A DNA stretch of 64,000 nucleotides from Flavobacterium hibisci. Its GTDB lineage: Bacteria > Bacteroidota > Bacteroidia > Flavobacteriales > Flavobacteriaceae. The position numbers and the translations under genes were made by a program. Positions 26,206-35,147 of the stretch are shown piece after piece; the first letter of the stretch is position 1; each line of letters begins with the position of its first letter. Under the pieces are notes generated by a model. That model ran no database searches and was not told where the DNA came from. It saw only the letters and a list, made by a program, of their open reading frames with translations. The stretch is from assembly GCF_020026925.1 (NCBI RefSeq), contig NZ_JAIQDW010000004.1, forward strand, positions 62,001-126,000, in the 5' to 3' direction.

Positions 26206-26487
26206 TTAGTCTAATTTATTTTTTATATAGTATTTCCCATCCAGATCTTCATCAAAATCATCTATTTTAACTGGTTTTGGCTTTGGTTTATTTGCGATTG
26301 CCTTCTTTTTCCACATCTCGAATTTCTCAAGAGGCATTTTCTTTTTCATTATTTCCAGAACTTCTTTTTCTGACAATCCAAATTCTTTTTTTATAATTTC
26401 GAATGGATTTCTCTCTTCTAATGCCAACGAAAAAAGCTTTTCAGTTTGTTCCCAATTCAATTCTTTGCGGTTACTCTTTTTCATCAC
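26206..26487 (-). CDS. TIGR03643/DUF2805-family small protein
   Basis: 93 residues. The core NWEQTEKLFSLALEERNPFEIIKKEFGLSEKEVLEIMKKKM looks like a helix-turn-helix built into a small conserved domain, followed by EKFEMWKKK and a Lys/Pro-rich linker with an acidic tail. The family is widespread in marine and flavobacterial genomes, and its role is unknown. DNA or RNA binding is only a guess from the basic HTH-like core. Either of the two adjacent Met codons at the N-terminus could start translation. Confidence 0.85.
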   Translation of the reverse strand: MMKKSNRKELNWEQTEKLFSLALEERNPFEIIKKEFGLSEKEVLEIMKKKMPLEKFEMWKKKAIANKPKPKPVKIDDFDEDLDGKYYIKNKLD

Positions 26488-26702
26488 GTGAAAATTAATT
26501 CAAAATAGAGGTTAATGATTAATAGATTGATTTTCAAATTAAGATCAATATTAATAAAAAAAATAATTAGTTGATCAGATTGGATAAATTTTTTTTATTG
26601 ATTTTAGCATTTTTTTACACTATGTTAATTTTTAGCAGCAAGTTTACAAAATTTATAATGTATCATTTAATTCACGGCAAATATTGGCCGAAAACACAAA
26701 AA

Positions 26703-26735
26703 GAGAGAAAATCAATTGTACATCTGATTCTCCCT
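26703..26735 (-). terminator. Weak terminator downstream of the EamA transporter gene
   Basis: On the minus strand GGGAGAATCA can pair with TGATTTTCTC with a two-base bulge, followed by TCTTTTTG. It lies about 25 bp after the stop at 26760. The stem is imperfect, so confidence is low. Confidence 0.4.
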
Positions 26736-26759
26736 TCTTATTAAAGTCTTTTTACAAGG

Positions 26760-27656
26760 TCAGTTTTTCTTGCTGAAATTGATATTCATTATGATAATAG
26801 CCAGAATAATCAAAATAATCCCAATCCATTGTAAAAAAACAACTTTTTCATTCAATAAAACAAATGCCATCATTACAGAAACAGGAAGCTCAAGAGCCGA
26901 AACGATGCTCCCTAAACCAATTCCGGTCAATGGAAAACCAGCATTCATAAGCATTGGCGGAATTATAGTTCCGAAAAGAGAAAGCACAATGCCCCATTTT
27001 AGGAAAATTGAAAAATTGAAGGGTGTAATTTGTGTAGCAAAAGCAAATGAAAAAACAATAATAGCGCCACCTAAAAGCATGTATAAACTTCTTTGCGCCG
27101 AAGAAATTTCAAGAGCAACACGGTTCGCAGTAAACATTGTTGTGGTAAATGATGCAGCCGCAAGAACACCCCAGCCAATACCTCGCCAGTCTAACTCAAT
27201 AGTACTGTTAAGGATATTCGTTGCGAGCACTGTTCCGATTAAAACAATAAAAACAGCAATTATTTTTTGAAGTGACGGAAGTTTCTTTTCTAAAATCATT
27301 TCGAGCAAAACACCCATCCAGACCGTTTGCATCAATAAAACAATACCAATAGAAACCGGAATATATTTTACAGCCAGATAATAAAACAAACTCGTCATTC
27401 CGAGTGAAGTTCCAGCCAGCATTAGCTTAAAAATATTTGTAGATGTGGCTCTTACCACTTTTGTTTTATATTTTACCTTTTGAAAAGCATTAATCAGCAA
27501 AATACCTATAAGCCCTAATATAAATTGAGATGTAGTGACTTCTGCAGTAGTAAAACCTTCTTCATAAGCCATTTTTACAAAGGTAGCCAGCATACCATAA
27601 CTTGTAGCGCCTAAAGCAACCAGAAAAACTCCTCTAAGAACATTTTTTTGTGACAT
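26760..27656 (-). CDS. EamA/DMT-superfamily transporter
   Basis: 298 residues from MSQKNVLRGVFLVALG, with ten predicted membrane helices arranged as two EamA repeats (about 10-145 and 160-295). Typical features are GATSYGMLATFVKMAYEEG in helix 1, and IPVSIGIVLLMQTVWMGVLLE and the second-repeat FPLTGIGLGSIVSALELPVSV. The upstream in-frame codons to 27743 are AT-rich and lack a plausible start context. Such carriers export or import metabolites; the substrate cannot be read from the sequence. Confidence 0.9.
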   Translation of the reverse strand: MSQKNVLRGVFLVALGATSYGMLATFVKMAYEEGFTTAEVTTSQFILGLIGILLINAFQKVKYKTKVVRATSTNIFKLMLAGTSLGMTSLFYYLAVKYIPVSIGIVLLMQTVWMGVLLEMILEKKLPSLQKIIAVFIVLIGTVLATNILNSTIELDWRGIGWGVLAAASFTTTMFTANRVALEISSAQRSLYMLLGGAIIVFSFAFATQITPFNFSIFLKWGIVLSLFGTIIPPMLMNAGFPLTGIGLGSIVSALELPVSVMMAFVLLNEKVVFLQWIGIILIILAIIIMNINFSKKN

Positions 27657-27834
27657 TCTTGTTTTATTTAAAAAATTTAGCCTGCAAAGATAGTACTTAG
27701 TTTTTAGCTCAATGTTAAAATTAAGAAAGGCAGAATTCAACATTAAGGATCAATTGGATTATTTCTGAAAAATTAAACCTTCAATCTCCTCCATTTAAAA
27801 AATTTCTTTATTTTGCACCCAAATCGAAAAAACA

Positions 27835-28554
27835 ATGAAAAAATCAATTATTGCAATTATTGCAATTGGCTTATTAGCTGTCTCATGTGACAAAAAAGAA
27901 TCAAAAGACGGCCTGCATCTTACAGGAAATATAAAAGGATTAAAAGAGGGAAAATTATATATCCAAAGATATAATGACACAGCTTTAGTGGCTATTGACA
28001 GTATTAAAATTGATGGGAATTCAGCCTTCGAAACCAATATAAAATTAGAATCACCAGAGATGCTTTATCTCTTTCTGGATCGTGGGGTTACCAATTCATT
28101 AGACAATAATATTATATTTTTTGCAGAACCGGGTAATATAAATATCGAGGCAAATCTGGATAATTTTATTAATGGTGCTAAAATTACCGGATCAAAAAAC
28201 CATGAGTTATATGAAGAATATCAAAAAGTAAACTCTCGTTTTAAAGATGAAAGCCTTTCCTTAATTGAAGCTAAATTCAAAGCTTTAAAAAGACAGGATC
28301 AAAAAGCGGTTGACAGCATTGTAGCAAGAGGCGATTCGAACATTAAACGAAAATATTTATTTGCTACTAACTTTGCAATTAACCACAAAGATCATGAAAT
28401 AGCACCCTATATTGCTTTAGCAGAAATTTACGATATTAATCTTAAGTTTTTGGATACTATTCAAAAATCTATGACACCTAAAGTTGCAAATTCCTTATAT
28501 GGTAAAAAACTTACCAAGTATGTAAATGAAATTAAAAAAGAGGAAAAGAAATAA
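27835..28554 (+). CDS. DUF4369-domain lipoprotein without a thioredoxin domain
   Basis: 239 residues with lipobox LAVSC (Cys18). Residues about 25-135 form the DUF4369 domain (LHLTGNIKGLKEGKLYIQRYNDTA, FAEPGNINIEANLDNF) that in Bacteroidota precedes a thioredoxin-like domain in TlpA/ResA-type proteins. Here the C-terminal half (140-239) is a charged helical segment and no CxxC is present, so the protein is a natural domain variant or has lost the redox part. Function unknown. A strong terminator follows. Confidence 0.83.
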   Translation: MKKSIIAIIAIGLLAVSCDKKESKDGLHLTGNIKGLKEGKLYIQRYNDTALVAIDSIKIDGNSAFETNIKLESPEMLYLFLDRGVTNSLDNNIIFFAEPGNINIEANLDNFINGAKITGSKNHELYEEYQKVNSRFKDESLSLIEAKFKALKRQDQKAVDSIVARGDSNIKRKYLFATNFAINHKDHEIAPYIALAEIYDINLKFLDTIQKSMTPKVANSLYGKKLTKYVNEIKKEEKK

Positions 28555-28571
28555 TTTTACTCTAAAAACCC

Positions 28572-28601
28572 AAAAAGGCCTGGAAATATTTCAGGCCTTT
28601 T
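28572..28601 (+). terminator. Terminator of the DUF4369 gene
   Basis: Arms AAAAAGGCCTG and TCAGGCCTTTT with a short loop, just after the stop at 28554. Confidence 0.88.
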
Positions 28602-28647
28602 GTATTTTAGGATATTCAGATATACAACATTTGATTATAAAAAATAA

Positions 28648-28676
28648 AATCCTGTAAGCATTAAACTTACAGGATT
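28648..28676 (-). terminator. Terminator of tRNA-Gln
   Basis: Arms AATCCTGTAAG (28648-28658) and CTTACAGGATT (28666-28676), followed on the minus strand by TTATTTTTT. It lies about 12 bp downstream of the tRNA. Confidence 0.85.
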
Positions 28677-28687
28677 TATTTTACTTG

Positions 28688-28758
28688 TTGGTCTACTAGG
28701 ACTCGAACCTAGAAAGACGGCACCAAAAACCGTAGTGTTACCATTACACCATAGACCA
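28688..28758 (-). tRNA. tRNA-Gln (anticodon TTG)
   Basis: A 71-nt cloverleaf on the minus strand. The acceptor TGGTCTA pairs with TAGACCA. The anticodon stem is ACGGT/GCCGT with loop TTTTGGT, giving anticodon TTG. The T arm has GGTTCGAGTCC. The 3' CCA is not encoded. A full-consensus promoter lies upstream (28784-28814) and a terminator downstream. Confidence 0.95.
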
Positions 28759-28783
28759 ATAAAGTAGTGCGGTTAAGCGAGTG

Positions 28784-28814
28784 CAAATTTAAAGCTTTTT
28801 TTAGTTTGCGCAAA
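28784..28814 (-). promoter_or_regulatory. Housekeeping promoter of tRNA-Gln
   Basis: TTTG (28814-28811), 19 bp, TAAATTTG (28791-28784) on the minus strand. This matches the Bacteroidota TTTG-N19-TAnnTTTG consensus and has the same spacing as the two tRNA-Thr promoters. Confidence 0.8.
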
Positions 28815-29008
28815 CTTTTTGATAAAAAAAATCACTTTTTTTATCATTTTTTTTCTTTCAAAGCCGCCAAATCGCTACAAATATTTCACAAACAACGGGT
28901 TACAAGAATCAAATACTTTTATAGAATTTTTTGTTAATGGTCGTTTCTTTACACAAAAAAACATTTTCTTTGTAAAATAGAAAACATACAAAATTTTAAC
29001 ACCTGAAT

Positions 29009-32000
29009 ATGGCACAATTCAATTTCAATAAATGGAATACAATTATTGGTTGGTTTGCATTTGCAATCGCTTTAATTACCTACACACTAACTGTTGAACC
29101 TACTATGAGCTTCTGGGATTGCGGCGAATATATTGCAACAGCTGCCAAACTTGAAGTTGGCCATCCCCCAGGCGCACCTTTATTTCAAATGATAGGTGCC
29201 TTTTTTGCCATGTTTGCAATCGACAATCAACACGTTGCACTAATGGTAAATATGATGTCTGTTTTTTCAAGCGCCTTTACCATTTTATTCATGTTTTGGT
29301 CATCCTCTATGATTTTGAAAAAAATTGTAGCACGTTTTGCTGAAATTGACCAAAATAATTCAATTGTAATTTTAGGAAGCTCTTTTGTTGGAGCTTTAGC
29401 TTATACATTTTCAGACAGTTTTTGGTTTAATGCTGTTGAAGCTGAAGTTTATGCAATGGCATCATTATTAATAGCTTTGCTTTTTTGGCTTGGATTACGC
29501 TGGGAGCAAGATATGGACAAACCAAAGGGAAACAAATGGCTGCTTATTATTTCTCTTGTTATTGGTCTTTCATTTGGAGTCCACTTTATGGCTTTGTTAA
29601 CTATCCCTGCTATTGGTTTTCTTTATTTCTTTAAACATTACGAGAAAGTAACCATAAAAAATTTCATTATAGGGAATATTGTAGTGATTGCTATTTTGTT
29701 GTTTATTTTTAAATTACTACTTCCCTTAACCATGGCATTCTTTGGTAAAACCGAAGTATTCATGGTAAACAGCATGGGATTACCTTTTAATTCAGGAACT
29801 ATTTTCGTTGCCCTGCTTTTTATTGCTTTCTTTTATTTTGGATTAAAATATACTAAACAAAAAGGACTGGTTTTCTACAATACAATTATTTTGTGTATTT
29901 TATTTATCTTAATTGGTTTCTCCACATGGATGATGCTGCCAGTACGTGCCAACGCCAATACAGTGATCAACGAAAACAAACCATCTGATGCTACTGAAGT
30001 TTTAGCTTATTATAATCGTGAACAATATGGTGTAAACCCATTGTTTTACGGCCCTCAGTACACCGAAGTTTTTGCAGGATTAGATGAAAAAACACCCTAT
30101 TTGGATAAAAAGCCAAACTACGAGAGAGATTATAAAACCGGTAAATATATCATTACCAACAATTATAAAAATGCAGAACAAAATAGTGATGATAATCAAA
30201 AAACAATTCTGCCCAGAATGTGGAGTACCGAAACTGGACACATTCAGAATTACATTAATTTCACGAATCCGCCTCAGTTCAAAATAAATCCAAATTACCC
30301 TTATGAAGATGATTTGGGAAAATATGGAATTGACGCGAGTCAGTTAAGTGAAGAAGAATATAATAAAGCTATAGCACAATTGCGCAATGAAGTAGAAAAA
30401 ACAGTGCATGAATTCAGACAGGCTTATGCTCAAAAACAAATTGACAATGAAGGTTACGTAAAGTTCTTAAAAAGTTACAGCGACTATTTAATCATCGAAA
30501 AACCCTCAACCGTTGATAATTTCAGTTTTATGTTTGAATATCAGTTTGGATATATGTACTGGAGATATCTGATGTGGAATTTTGTAGGACGCCAAAGTGA
30601 CGTACAAGGCAAATACGACAATCTGGATGGAAACTGGATCAGCGGAATCAAGCCTTTAGACTCATTACATTTAGGATCCCAGGATAATTTACCTTCAGAT
30701 GTTTTAAATAATAAAGGAAGAAACGTTTACTATTTCTTACCTTTCATTTTAGGACTTATTGGCCTTATGTATCACGCAAACAAGGATTTAAAAAGTTTTT
30801 ATGTGCTTTTGGTGCTGTTTTTATTTACTGGAATTGCGCTTAAAATTTACCTAAACGAAAGACCTTTTGAACCTCGTGAAAGAGATTATGCTTTAGTTGG
30901 TTCCTTTTATGTTTTTGCAATCTGGATAGGCTTCGGAGCTTATTCTTTATACGAAACTATTCAAAAATACTTAGCGCCTAAAATTGCAGGTCCGGTTATA
31001 ATTGTCGGAAGCTTATTAGCAGCGCCAGTTTTAATGGCTTCTCAAAACTGGGATGACCATGACAGATCAGGCAAATACACAGCGGTCGCAATGGCAAAAG
31101 CCTATCTGACATCATGTGATAAAGATGCTATTTTATTTACCATTGGAGACAACGATACATTCCCGTTATGGTATGCTCAGGAAATCGAAGGCATTCGTAC
31201 TGATGTTAAAATTGTAAACACCAGCCTTTTCATGACCGACTGGTATATTGATCAGATGAAAGCTAAAGCATACGAATCTGACCCATTACCAATATCGTTT
31301 ACACATGACCAATATGTTGGGGATAAATTAGATTATGTGGCTCACATACCAAAAGTAGAAACCCGTTGGGATATTAATGATTTTATTAGCTTCATTAAAC
31401 ACCCGAAATCAACTGTTGGTTTACAAAATGGCCAAACAATTCATTTTTATCCTACAAATAAAATCAGGCTCAACATTGATAAAAACACCATTATCAAAAA
31501 TAAAGTGGTCAACCCTAAGTACAATGATTCTATCGTACCATACATGGACATTGACATCAAAGGAAGTGCATTATATAAAAATCGCCTGATGATGTTGGAT
31601 ATCTTAGCCAATAATAACTGGAAAAGACCTATTTATTTTAGCGGAGGAGCTTTTGACGATGAAGACTATTTATGGCTAAAAGATTATCTTCAGTTAGATG
31701 GAATGGTTTACAGATTAGTTCCAATTAAAAACACACCTTCAAAAGACGGTGGGCCAATGGATATGGGACAAATTGATGCAGATAAAATGTATAATATTGT
31801 AACAAAATGGGACTGGGGCAATAGCAATGGCAACATTTATCATGATCCTGAAACCAGAAGAAACAGTATCACTTATCGCACAAACCTTTCCCGTTTAATG
31901 AATCAGCTTATCGCTGAAGGAAAAACAGATAAGGCTAAAAACATCATCAATTTAGCAATGACAAAAATGCCATTGGATAAATACGGATATTATTCTTTAG

Positions 32001-32287
32001 TTGAACCTTTTGCAGACGGTTATTATAAAGTTGGAGAAAAAGAAAAAGCCCAGGAATTACTAAATAAATTAGTTCTGAAATATAAAGAGAACCTTAATTA
32101 TTATGCCACTTTGAGCGGAAGCGACCAGTCTGATCTGGCTATTGATATCATAACAGATATTGAACGTTACAGAAGCCTGCTTCAGGTTATGAAAACAAAC
32201 AAAGATTTAGCTTTTTACAACAACCACAAAAAGACTTTCAACACTTATGTAAATGTCTTCGAGCGTTTTGGAAGAGAAAAAGAATAA
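29009..32287 (+). CDS. DUF2723 multi-pass GT-C glycosyltransferase (protein O-mannosyltransferase-like)
   Basis: 1092 residues. About 12 membrane helices occupy the first 680 residues, and the remainder is soluble with TPR-like helices near the end (LINLAMTKMPLDKYGYYSLVEPFADGYYKVGEKEKAQELL region). The N-terminal DUF2723 domain has the family phrase TMSFWDCGEYIATAAKLEVG, in which Asp37 and Glu40 sit in the first external loop as GT-C catalytic acids do, then VGHPPGAPLFQM. The human DUF2723 protein TMEM260 is a protein O-mannosyltransferase, and Bacteroidota O-glycosylate many exported proteins, so a role in envelope protein glycosylation is likely. Confidence 0.85.
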   Translation: MAQFNFNKWNTIIGWFAFAIALITYTLTVEPTMSFWDCGEYIATAAKLEVGHPPGAPLFQMIGAFFAMFAIDNQHVALMVNMMSVFSSAFTILFMFWSSSMILKKIVARFAEIDQNNSIVILGSSFVGALAYTFSDSFWFNAVEAEVYAMASLLIALLFWLGLRWEQDMDKPKGNKWLLIISLVIGLSFGVHFMALLTIPAIGFLYFFKHYEKVTIKNFIIGNIVVIAILLFIFKLLLPLTMAFFGKTEVFMVNSMGLPFNSGTIFVALLFIAFFYFGLKYTKQKGLVFYNTIILCILFILIGFSTWMMLPVRANANTVINENKPSDATEVLAYYNREQYGVNPLFYGPQYTEVFAGLDEKTPYLDKKPNYERDYKTGKYIITNNYKNAEQNSDDNQKTILPRMWSTETGHIQNYINFTNPPQFKINPNYPYEDDLGKYGIDASQLSEEEYNKAIAQLRNEVEKTVHEFRQAYAQKQIDNEGYVKFLKSYSDYLIIEKPSTVDNFSFMFEYQFGYMYWRYLMWNFVGRQSDVQGKYDNLDGNWISGIKPLDSLHLGSQDNLPSDVLNNKGRNVYYFLPFILGLIGLMYHANKDLKSFYVLLVLFLFTGIALKIYLNERPFEPRERDYALVGSFYVFAIWIGFGAYSLYETIQKYLAPKIAGPVIIVGSLLAAPVLMASQNWDDHDRSGKYTAVAMAKAYLTSCDKDAILFTIGDNDTFPLWYAQEIEGIRTDVKIVNTSLFMTDWYIDQMKAKAYESDPLPISFTHDQYVGDKLDYVAHIPKVETRWDINDFISFIKHPKSTVGLQNGQTIHFYPTNKIRLNIDKNTIIKNKVVNPKYNDSIVPYMDIDIKGSALYKNRLMMLDILANNNWKRPIYFSGGAFDDEDYLWLKDYLQLDGMVYRLVPIKNTPSKDGGPMDMGQIDADKMYNIVTKWDWGNSNGNIYHDPETRRNSITYRTNLSRLMNQLIAEGKTDKAKNIINLAMTKMPLDKYGYYSLVEPFADGYYKVGEKEKAQELLNKLVLKYKENLNYYATLSGSDQSDLAIDIITDIERYRSLLQVMKTNKDLAFYNNHKKTFNTYVNVFERFGREKE

Positions 32288-32310
32288 TATACAAAAAATA
32301 TACTAATTAA

Positions 32311-32350
32311 AAAAATGCGGTGCTATTAGCTAAATAGTGCCGCATTTTTT
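32311..32350 (+). terminator. Terminator of the DUF2723 gene
   Basis: AAAAATGCGGTGCTATT and AATAGTGCCGCATTTTTT pair with two G-T wobbles. It lies about 25 bp after the stop codon. Confidence 0.8.
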
Positions 32351-32379
32351 AATTTTACATATCTCTAAATTGTATCAAA

Positions 32380-33015
32380 ATGAGCTTTTACTGGGTCAAA
32401 ACAAATTCATTCATTAAAAGGGTATTTTCTAAATACTGTTGGGATATTCCAAACACAGAAAAGAAAATATACCTCACGTTTGATGATGGGCCAACTCCTG
32501 AGGTTACAGACTGGGTTTTATCAGAATTGAAGAAATTTGATGCAAAAGCAACCTTTTTCTGCATAGGAAAAAACATTAATGCACATACTTCTTTATTTGA
32601 AAAATTAATCGCAGAAGGGCATTCAATAGGAAATCACACCATGAACCATGCAAATGGCTGGAAAAGCAAAACAAACGATTATATTGAAAATGTAAAAAAT
32701 TGTGCCGCCGTATTAGCTGGCAAGAAACTCAGTAGTTTATTATTTCGCCCGCCTTATGGAAAAATAAAAAAAACACAATCTAAAATATTAAGAAACCTGG
32801 GCTATAAAATAGTGATGTGGGATGTCTTAAGTGCTGATTTTGATCAGAGCATTACTCCACAAAAGTGTTTAGAAAATGTAACAAAAAATGTAAAATCAGG
32901 AAGTGTAATTGTTTTTCATGACAGTGTAAAAGCATCGCAAAATTTAAAATTTGCGCTACCCAAGACTTTGAGCTTTCTGAAAGAAAATGGATTTGTATTT
33001 GATGTTGTCAGCTAA
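32380..33015 (+). CDS. Polysaccharide deacetylase (NodB homology, CE4)
   Basis: 211 residues, essentially one NodB domain. Motif 1 is TFDDGP, motif 2 is GNHTMNHA (HxxxH-type metal ligands), motif 3 is RPPYG, then MWDVLSADF and IVFHDS. All metal and catalytic residues are present, so it should remove N-acetyl or similar groups from a glycan such as peptidoglycan or a surface polysaccharide. There is no obvious signal peptide; the N-terminus (MSFYWVKTNSFIKRVFSKY) is weakly amphipathic. It converges with the thioredoxin-fold gene, with only 17 bp between the stops. Confidence 0.92.
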   Translation: MSFYWVKTNSFIKRVFSKYCWDIPNTEKKIYLTFDDGPTPEVTDWVLSELKKFDAKATFFCIGKNINAHTSLFEKLIAEGHSIGNHTMNHANGWKSKTNDYIENVKNCAAVLAGKKLSSLLFRPPYGKIKKTQSKILRNLGYKIVMWDVLSADFDQSITPQKCLENVTKNVKSGSVIVFHDSVKASQNLKFALPKTLSFLKENGFVFDVVS

Positions 33016-33032
33016 CTTTCTGATGAGAAAAT

Positions 33033-33335
33033 CTATGAACCGAACTGATCCTGAACAATTCCAATAATGGTATTAGCATCCAGTTCTCCTGACTGCCTCC
33101 AGATCATCTGCCCTTCTTTATAAATCATTAAAGTAGGAAGGCCTTTAATTCGTAAAGCTTCTGCCAGTTCCTGATTTTTATCTACATCAATCTTGATTAC
33201 CTTGGCCTTATCACCAAGTGCAGCTGCAACATCCTTTATAACAGGATGCATAGAAACCGATGATTCATTCCAGTCTGTATAGAAATCGATCAACACAGGA
33301 ACCTGTGCATTTATTAGTTCTCCAAATTTTGACAT
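33033..33335 (-). CDS. Thioredoxin-fold protein lacking the CxxC active site
   Basis: 100 residues with an otherwise complete thioredoxin fold: VLIDFYTDW (13-22), VIKIDVDKN, LRIKGLPTLMIYKEG with the cis-Pro, and a final helix. The active site WCGPCK is replaced by WNESSV (22-27), so both redox cysteines are gone (Asn23, Ser26), and no other cysteine exists in the protein. It cannot do disulfide exchange; a binding or chaperone role is more likely. There is no signal peptide, so it should be cytosolic. The fold is clear; the function is unknown. Confidence 0.88.
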   Translation of the reverse strand: MSKFGELINAQVPVLIDFYTDWNESSVSMHPVIKDVAAALGDKAKVIKIDVDKNQELAEALRIKGLPTLMIYKEGQMIWRQSGELDANTIIGIVQDQFGS

Positions 33336-33408
33336 AAAACCAAAAATTTAAATTTTTTAAATCTACTAAAAGAGATTACCATTATACAAATGTAGCATTT
33401 TTACCGAA

Positions 33409-34644
33409 TTAAGCCACATTGTTGCCTTTTTTTAGTTCAATTACCGTGATTTCAGGCATAATTCCGACCCTCCCAGGATAGGCGTGAAAGCCAAATCCTC
33501 TGTTCACATAAATATACCTTCCTAAACTCTCATATAATCCCGCCCATTGCTTGTAAATATACTGCGCTAAACTCCATTTAAAATAACCCGGAATCTCAAT
33601 ACCAAACTGCATTCCATGAGTATGCCCTGACAATGTTAAATGAAAATTCTTAGGGTGGTCTTTTATTTCTGCATCCCAATGACTTGGATCGTGACTCATC
33701 AGGATTTTGAAATCTTCCTTAGCAACTTCAGCAGACGCTTTATTTAAGTCTCCCGCTTTCTTAAAATTCACTCCCCAGTTCTCTACTCCAATTAAAGCGA
33801 TTTTATCTTTACCTTTTTGAATATAAGTGTGCTCGTTGAGCATCAATTTAAATCCAATTTGTCCGTAAAGATTCTTAATTTCCTTAAAATTTTCATCTTT
33901 TTCCTTTTGAGATGGCCAGGTAACATATTCACCATAATCATGATTACCTAAGATAGAAAATTTTCCGTATTTATACTCTTTAATTCTGTTAAAAGTACTT
34001 ACCCATGCATCCATTTCTTTAGCATGCGTATTGACAATATCGCCTGTTAACAAAATCATATCTGAATCTTGCTCATTAATAAGATCAATTGCATAATTTA
34101 TTTTCTCGGCGTTATCGAAACTACCGCTGTGTACATCTGAAATCTGGGTAATTTTAAAACCATCAAAGGCATCAGGAAGATCAGAAAAAAATATGGTTTG
34201 CTTAAATACTTTGAAGTTATATTTTCCTTCAAAAATCCCATAAATTAAAGATAAAAAAGGAACAGCTGCTAATCCTAATGCCAATTGACTCACAAATTTT
34301 CGGCGTTCAGGCATCATTTCCTTCCTTGGCACATTGTACATAAAATAGTTCAAAATACTGGCTCCAATCCTAAAAATATCTTCTCCAAACAAAATAAGCG
34401 TAATTACAATTTTAGGAACATAAACCATCAACATGAGTCCCATTGTAAACATGGTATATTTAGTTTGCCCAACAGAACGATCAAACTGCGTAAAGGAATA
34501 AACGATAAAAACTAAAAGCAATACACTAATAACCTGGTAAGCTATTAACACCCATCTTAATTTAATCAAAGTACGAAAGGCCTGATAAGAATAGAACTCA
34601 ATAAGTAAAAAAAGAGCACACAGAATTATAAAACGAAGAATCAT
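33409..34644 (-). CDS. Membrane-anchored metallophosphoesterase
   Basis: 411 residues. Four membrane helices lie in the first 145 residues, then a calcineurin-like phosphoesterase: ITQISDVHSG, LTGDIVNTH, FSILGNHDYG, ILMSHDPSHWD and LSGHTHGMQFG supply the D-x-H, GD, GNHD, H and GHTH metal ligands in order. Related YkuE/YaeI-type enzymes act on lipid phosphates or UDP-diacylglucosamine at the membrane. The substrate here is not determined by sequence. It is a single gene. Confidence 0.9.
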   Translation of the reverse strand: MILRFIILCALFLLIEFYSYQAFRTLIKLRWVLIAYQVISVLLLVFIVYSFTQFDRSVGQTKYTMFTMGLMLMVYVPKIVITLILFGEDIFRIGASILNYFMYNVPRKEMMPERRKFVSQLALGLAAVPFLSLIYGIFEGKYNFKVFKQTIFFSDLPDAFDGFKITQISDVHSGSFDNAEKINYAIDLINEQDSDMILLTGDIVNTHAKEMDAWVSTFNRIKEYKYGKFSILGNHDYGEYVTWPSQKEKDENFKEIKNLYGQIGFKLMLNEHTYIQKGKDKIALIGVENWGVNFKKAGDLNKASAEVAKEDFKILMSHDPSHWDAEIKDHPKNFHLTLSGHTHGMQFGIEIPGYFKWSLAQYIYKQWAGLYESLGRYIYVNRGFGFHAYPGRVGIMPEITVIELKKGNNVA

Positions 34645-34726
34645 TATTTACAGTTTTAAACAAAGTAACAAAGAATGAAAATTTTAATGCTTTCTATTAT
34701 CAAAAATTTAACTCAACAAACTACAA

Positions 34727-34754
34727 AAAGCTGATGAATTACTCCATCAGCTTT
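34727..34754 (-). terminator. Terminator of small basic protein B
   Basis: Arms AAAGCTGATG (34727-34736) and CATCAGCTTT (34745-34754). The hairpin resembles the one after paralogue A at 37232-37257 (AAGCTGA arms). Confidence 0.85.
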
Positions 34755-34820
34755 CGCTACAAAATTTTTTAAAACCTTTTTATAATCCACAACAAAGTTC
34801 ATTGAACAAACTTTTGAAGT

Positions 34821-35021
34821 TTATTTTTGAGATTTTGCAGCTTCCGGCTTAGCTGCATCTGTCTCTGCTTTTTTGTCTGCTTTTGCTTTTTTATGCCCTT
34901 TTTTCTCGTGTTTAACAGCTTTAACTTCTTTTGAAGCTGTTCCCTGAGCGGGAGTTGTCTGAGCATTTACCATTGCAGCTGTTCCTAAAAGAAATACTGC
35001 TAACATTACTAATTTTTTCAT
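34821..35021 (-). CDS. Small secreted Lys/Ala-rich protein B
   Basis: 66 residues: a signal peptide (KKLVMLAVFLLGTAAMVNA, 2-20), then a 46-residue mature part made almost only of K, A, E, T, H, P, Q, D and S (KEVKAVKHEKKGHKKAKADK...). It is paralogous to the protein at 37335-37544: signal peptides and the KEVKA...KKAK...KAET core align. The composition recalls acid-shock protein Asr of enterobacteria, but I claim no homology. The gene lies 126 bp after the histidine kinase gene with its own promoter, and its upstream direct repeat suggests control by the adjacent response regulator. Confidence 0.8.
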   Translation of the reverse strand: MKKLVMLAVFLLGTAAMVNAQTTPAQGTASKEVKAVKHEKKGHKKAKADKKAETDAAKPEAAKSQK

Positions 35022-35062
35022 GATCGTAGTTTTTTAATTTGTATTGTTTCATTTATTTGATT

Positions 35063-35097
35063 CAAAGATAGAATCGCTAAATGAAGACAAAATGAAG
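35063..35097 (-). promoter_or_regulatory. Response-regulator-type direct repeat plus -7 box, gene B
   Basis: On the minus strand CTTCATT occurs twice with 11-bp period (35097-35091 and 35086-35080), then 9 bp, then TATCTTTG (35070-35063). The 7+4 direct repeat replaces the -33 element, as at PhoB/OmpR-type activated promoters. Same layout and spacing at 37588-37622. Confidence 0.65.
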
Positions 35098-35147
35098 TTT
35101 CACCTCCTTAGAAAAAATTAACTTTAAATTATATTTTTCAGACTTTA

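Noticed and set aside
26770..27270. A 166-codon plus-strand open frame opposite the EamA transporter gene
   Set aside because: It is the antisense shadow of a clear membrane protein; its composition has no domain and it runs against the real gene.
33409..34644. Phage or insertion-element genes in the window
   Set aside because: No transposase, integrase, terminase or att-like repeats were seen in any region; all genes here fit chromosomal families.
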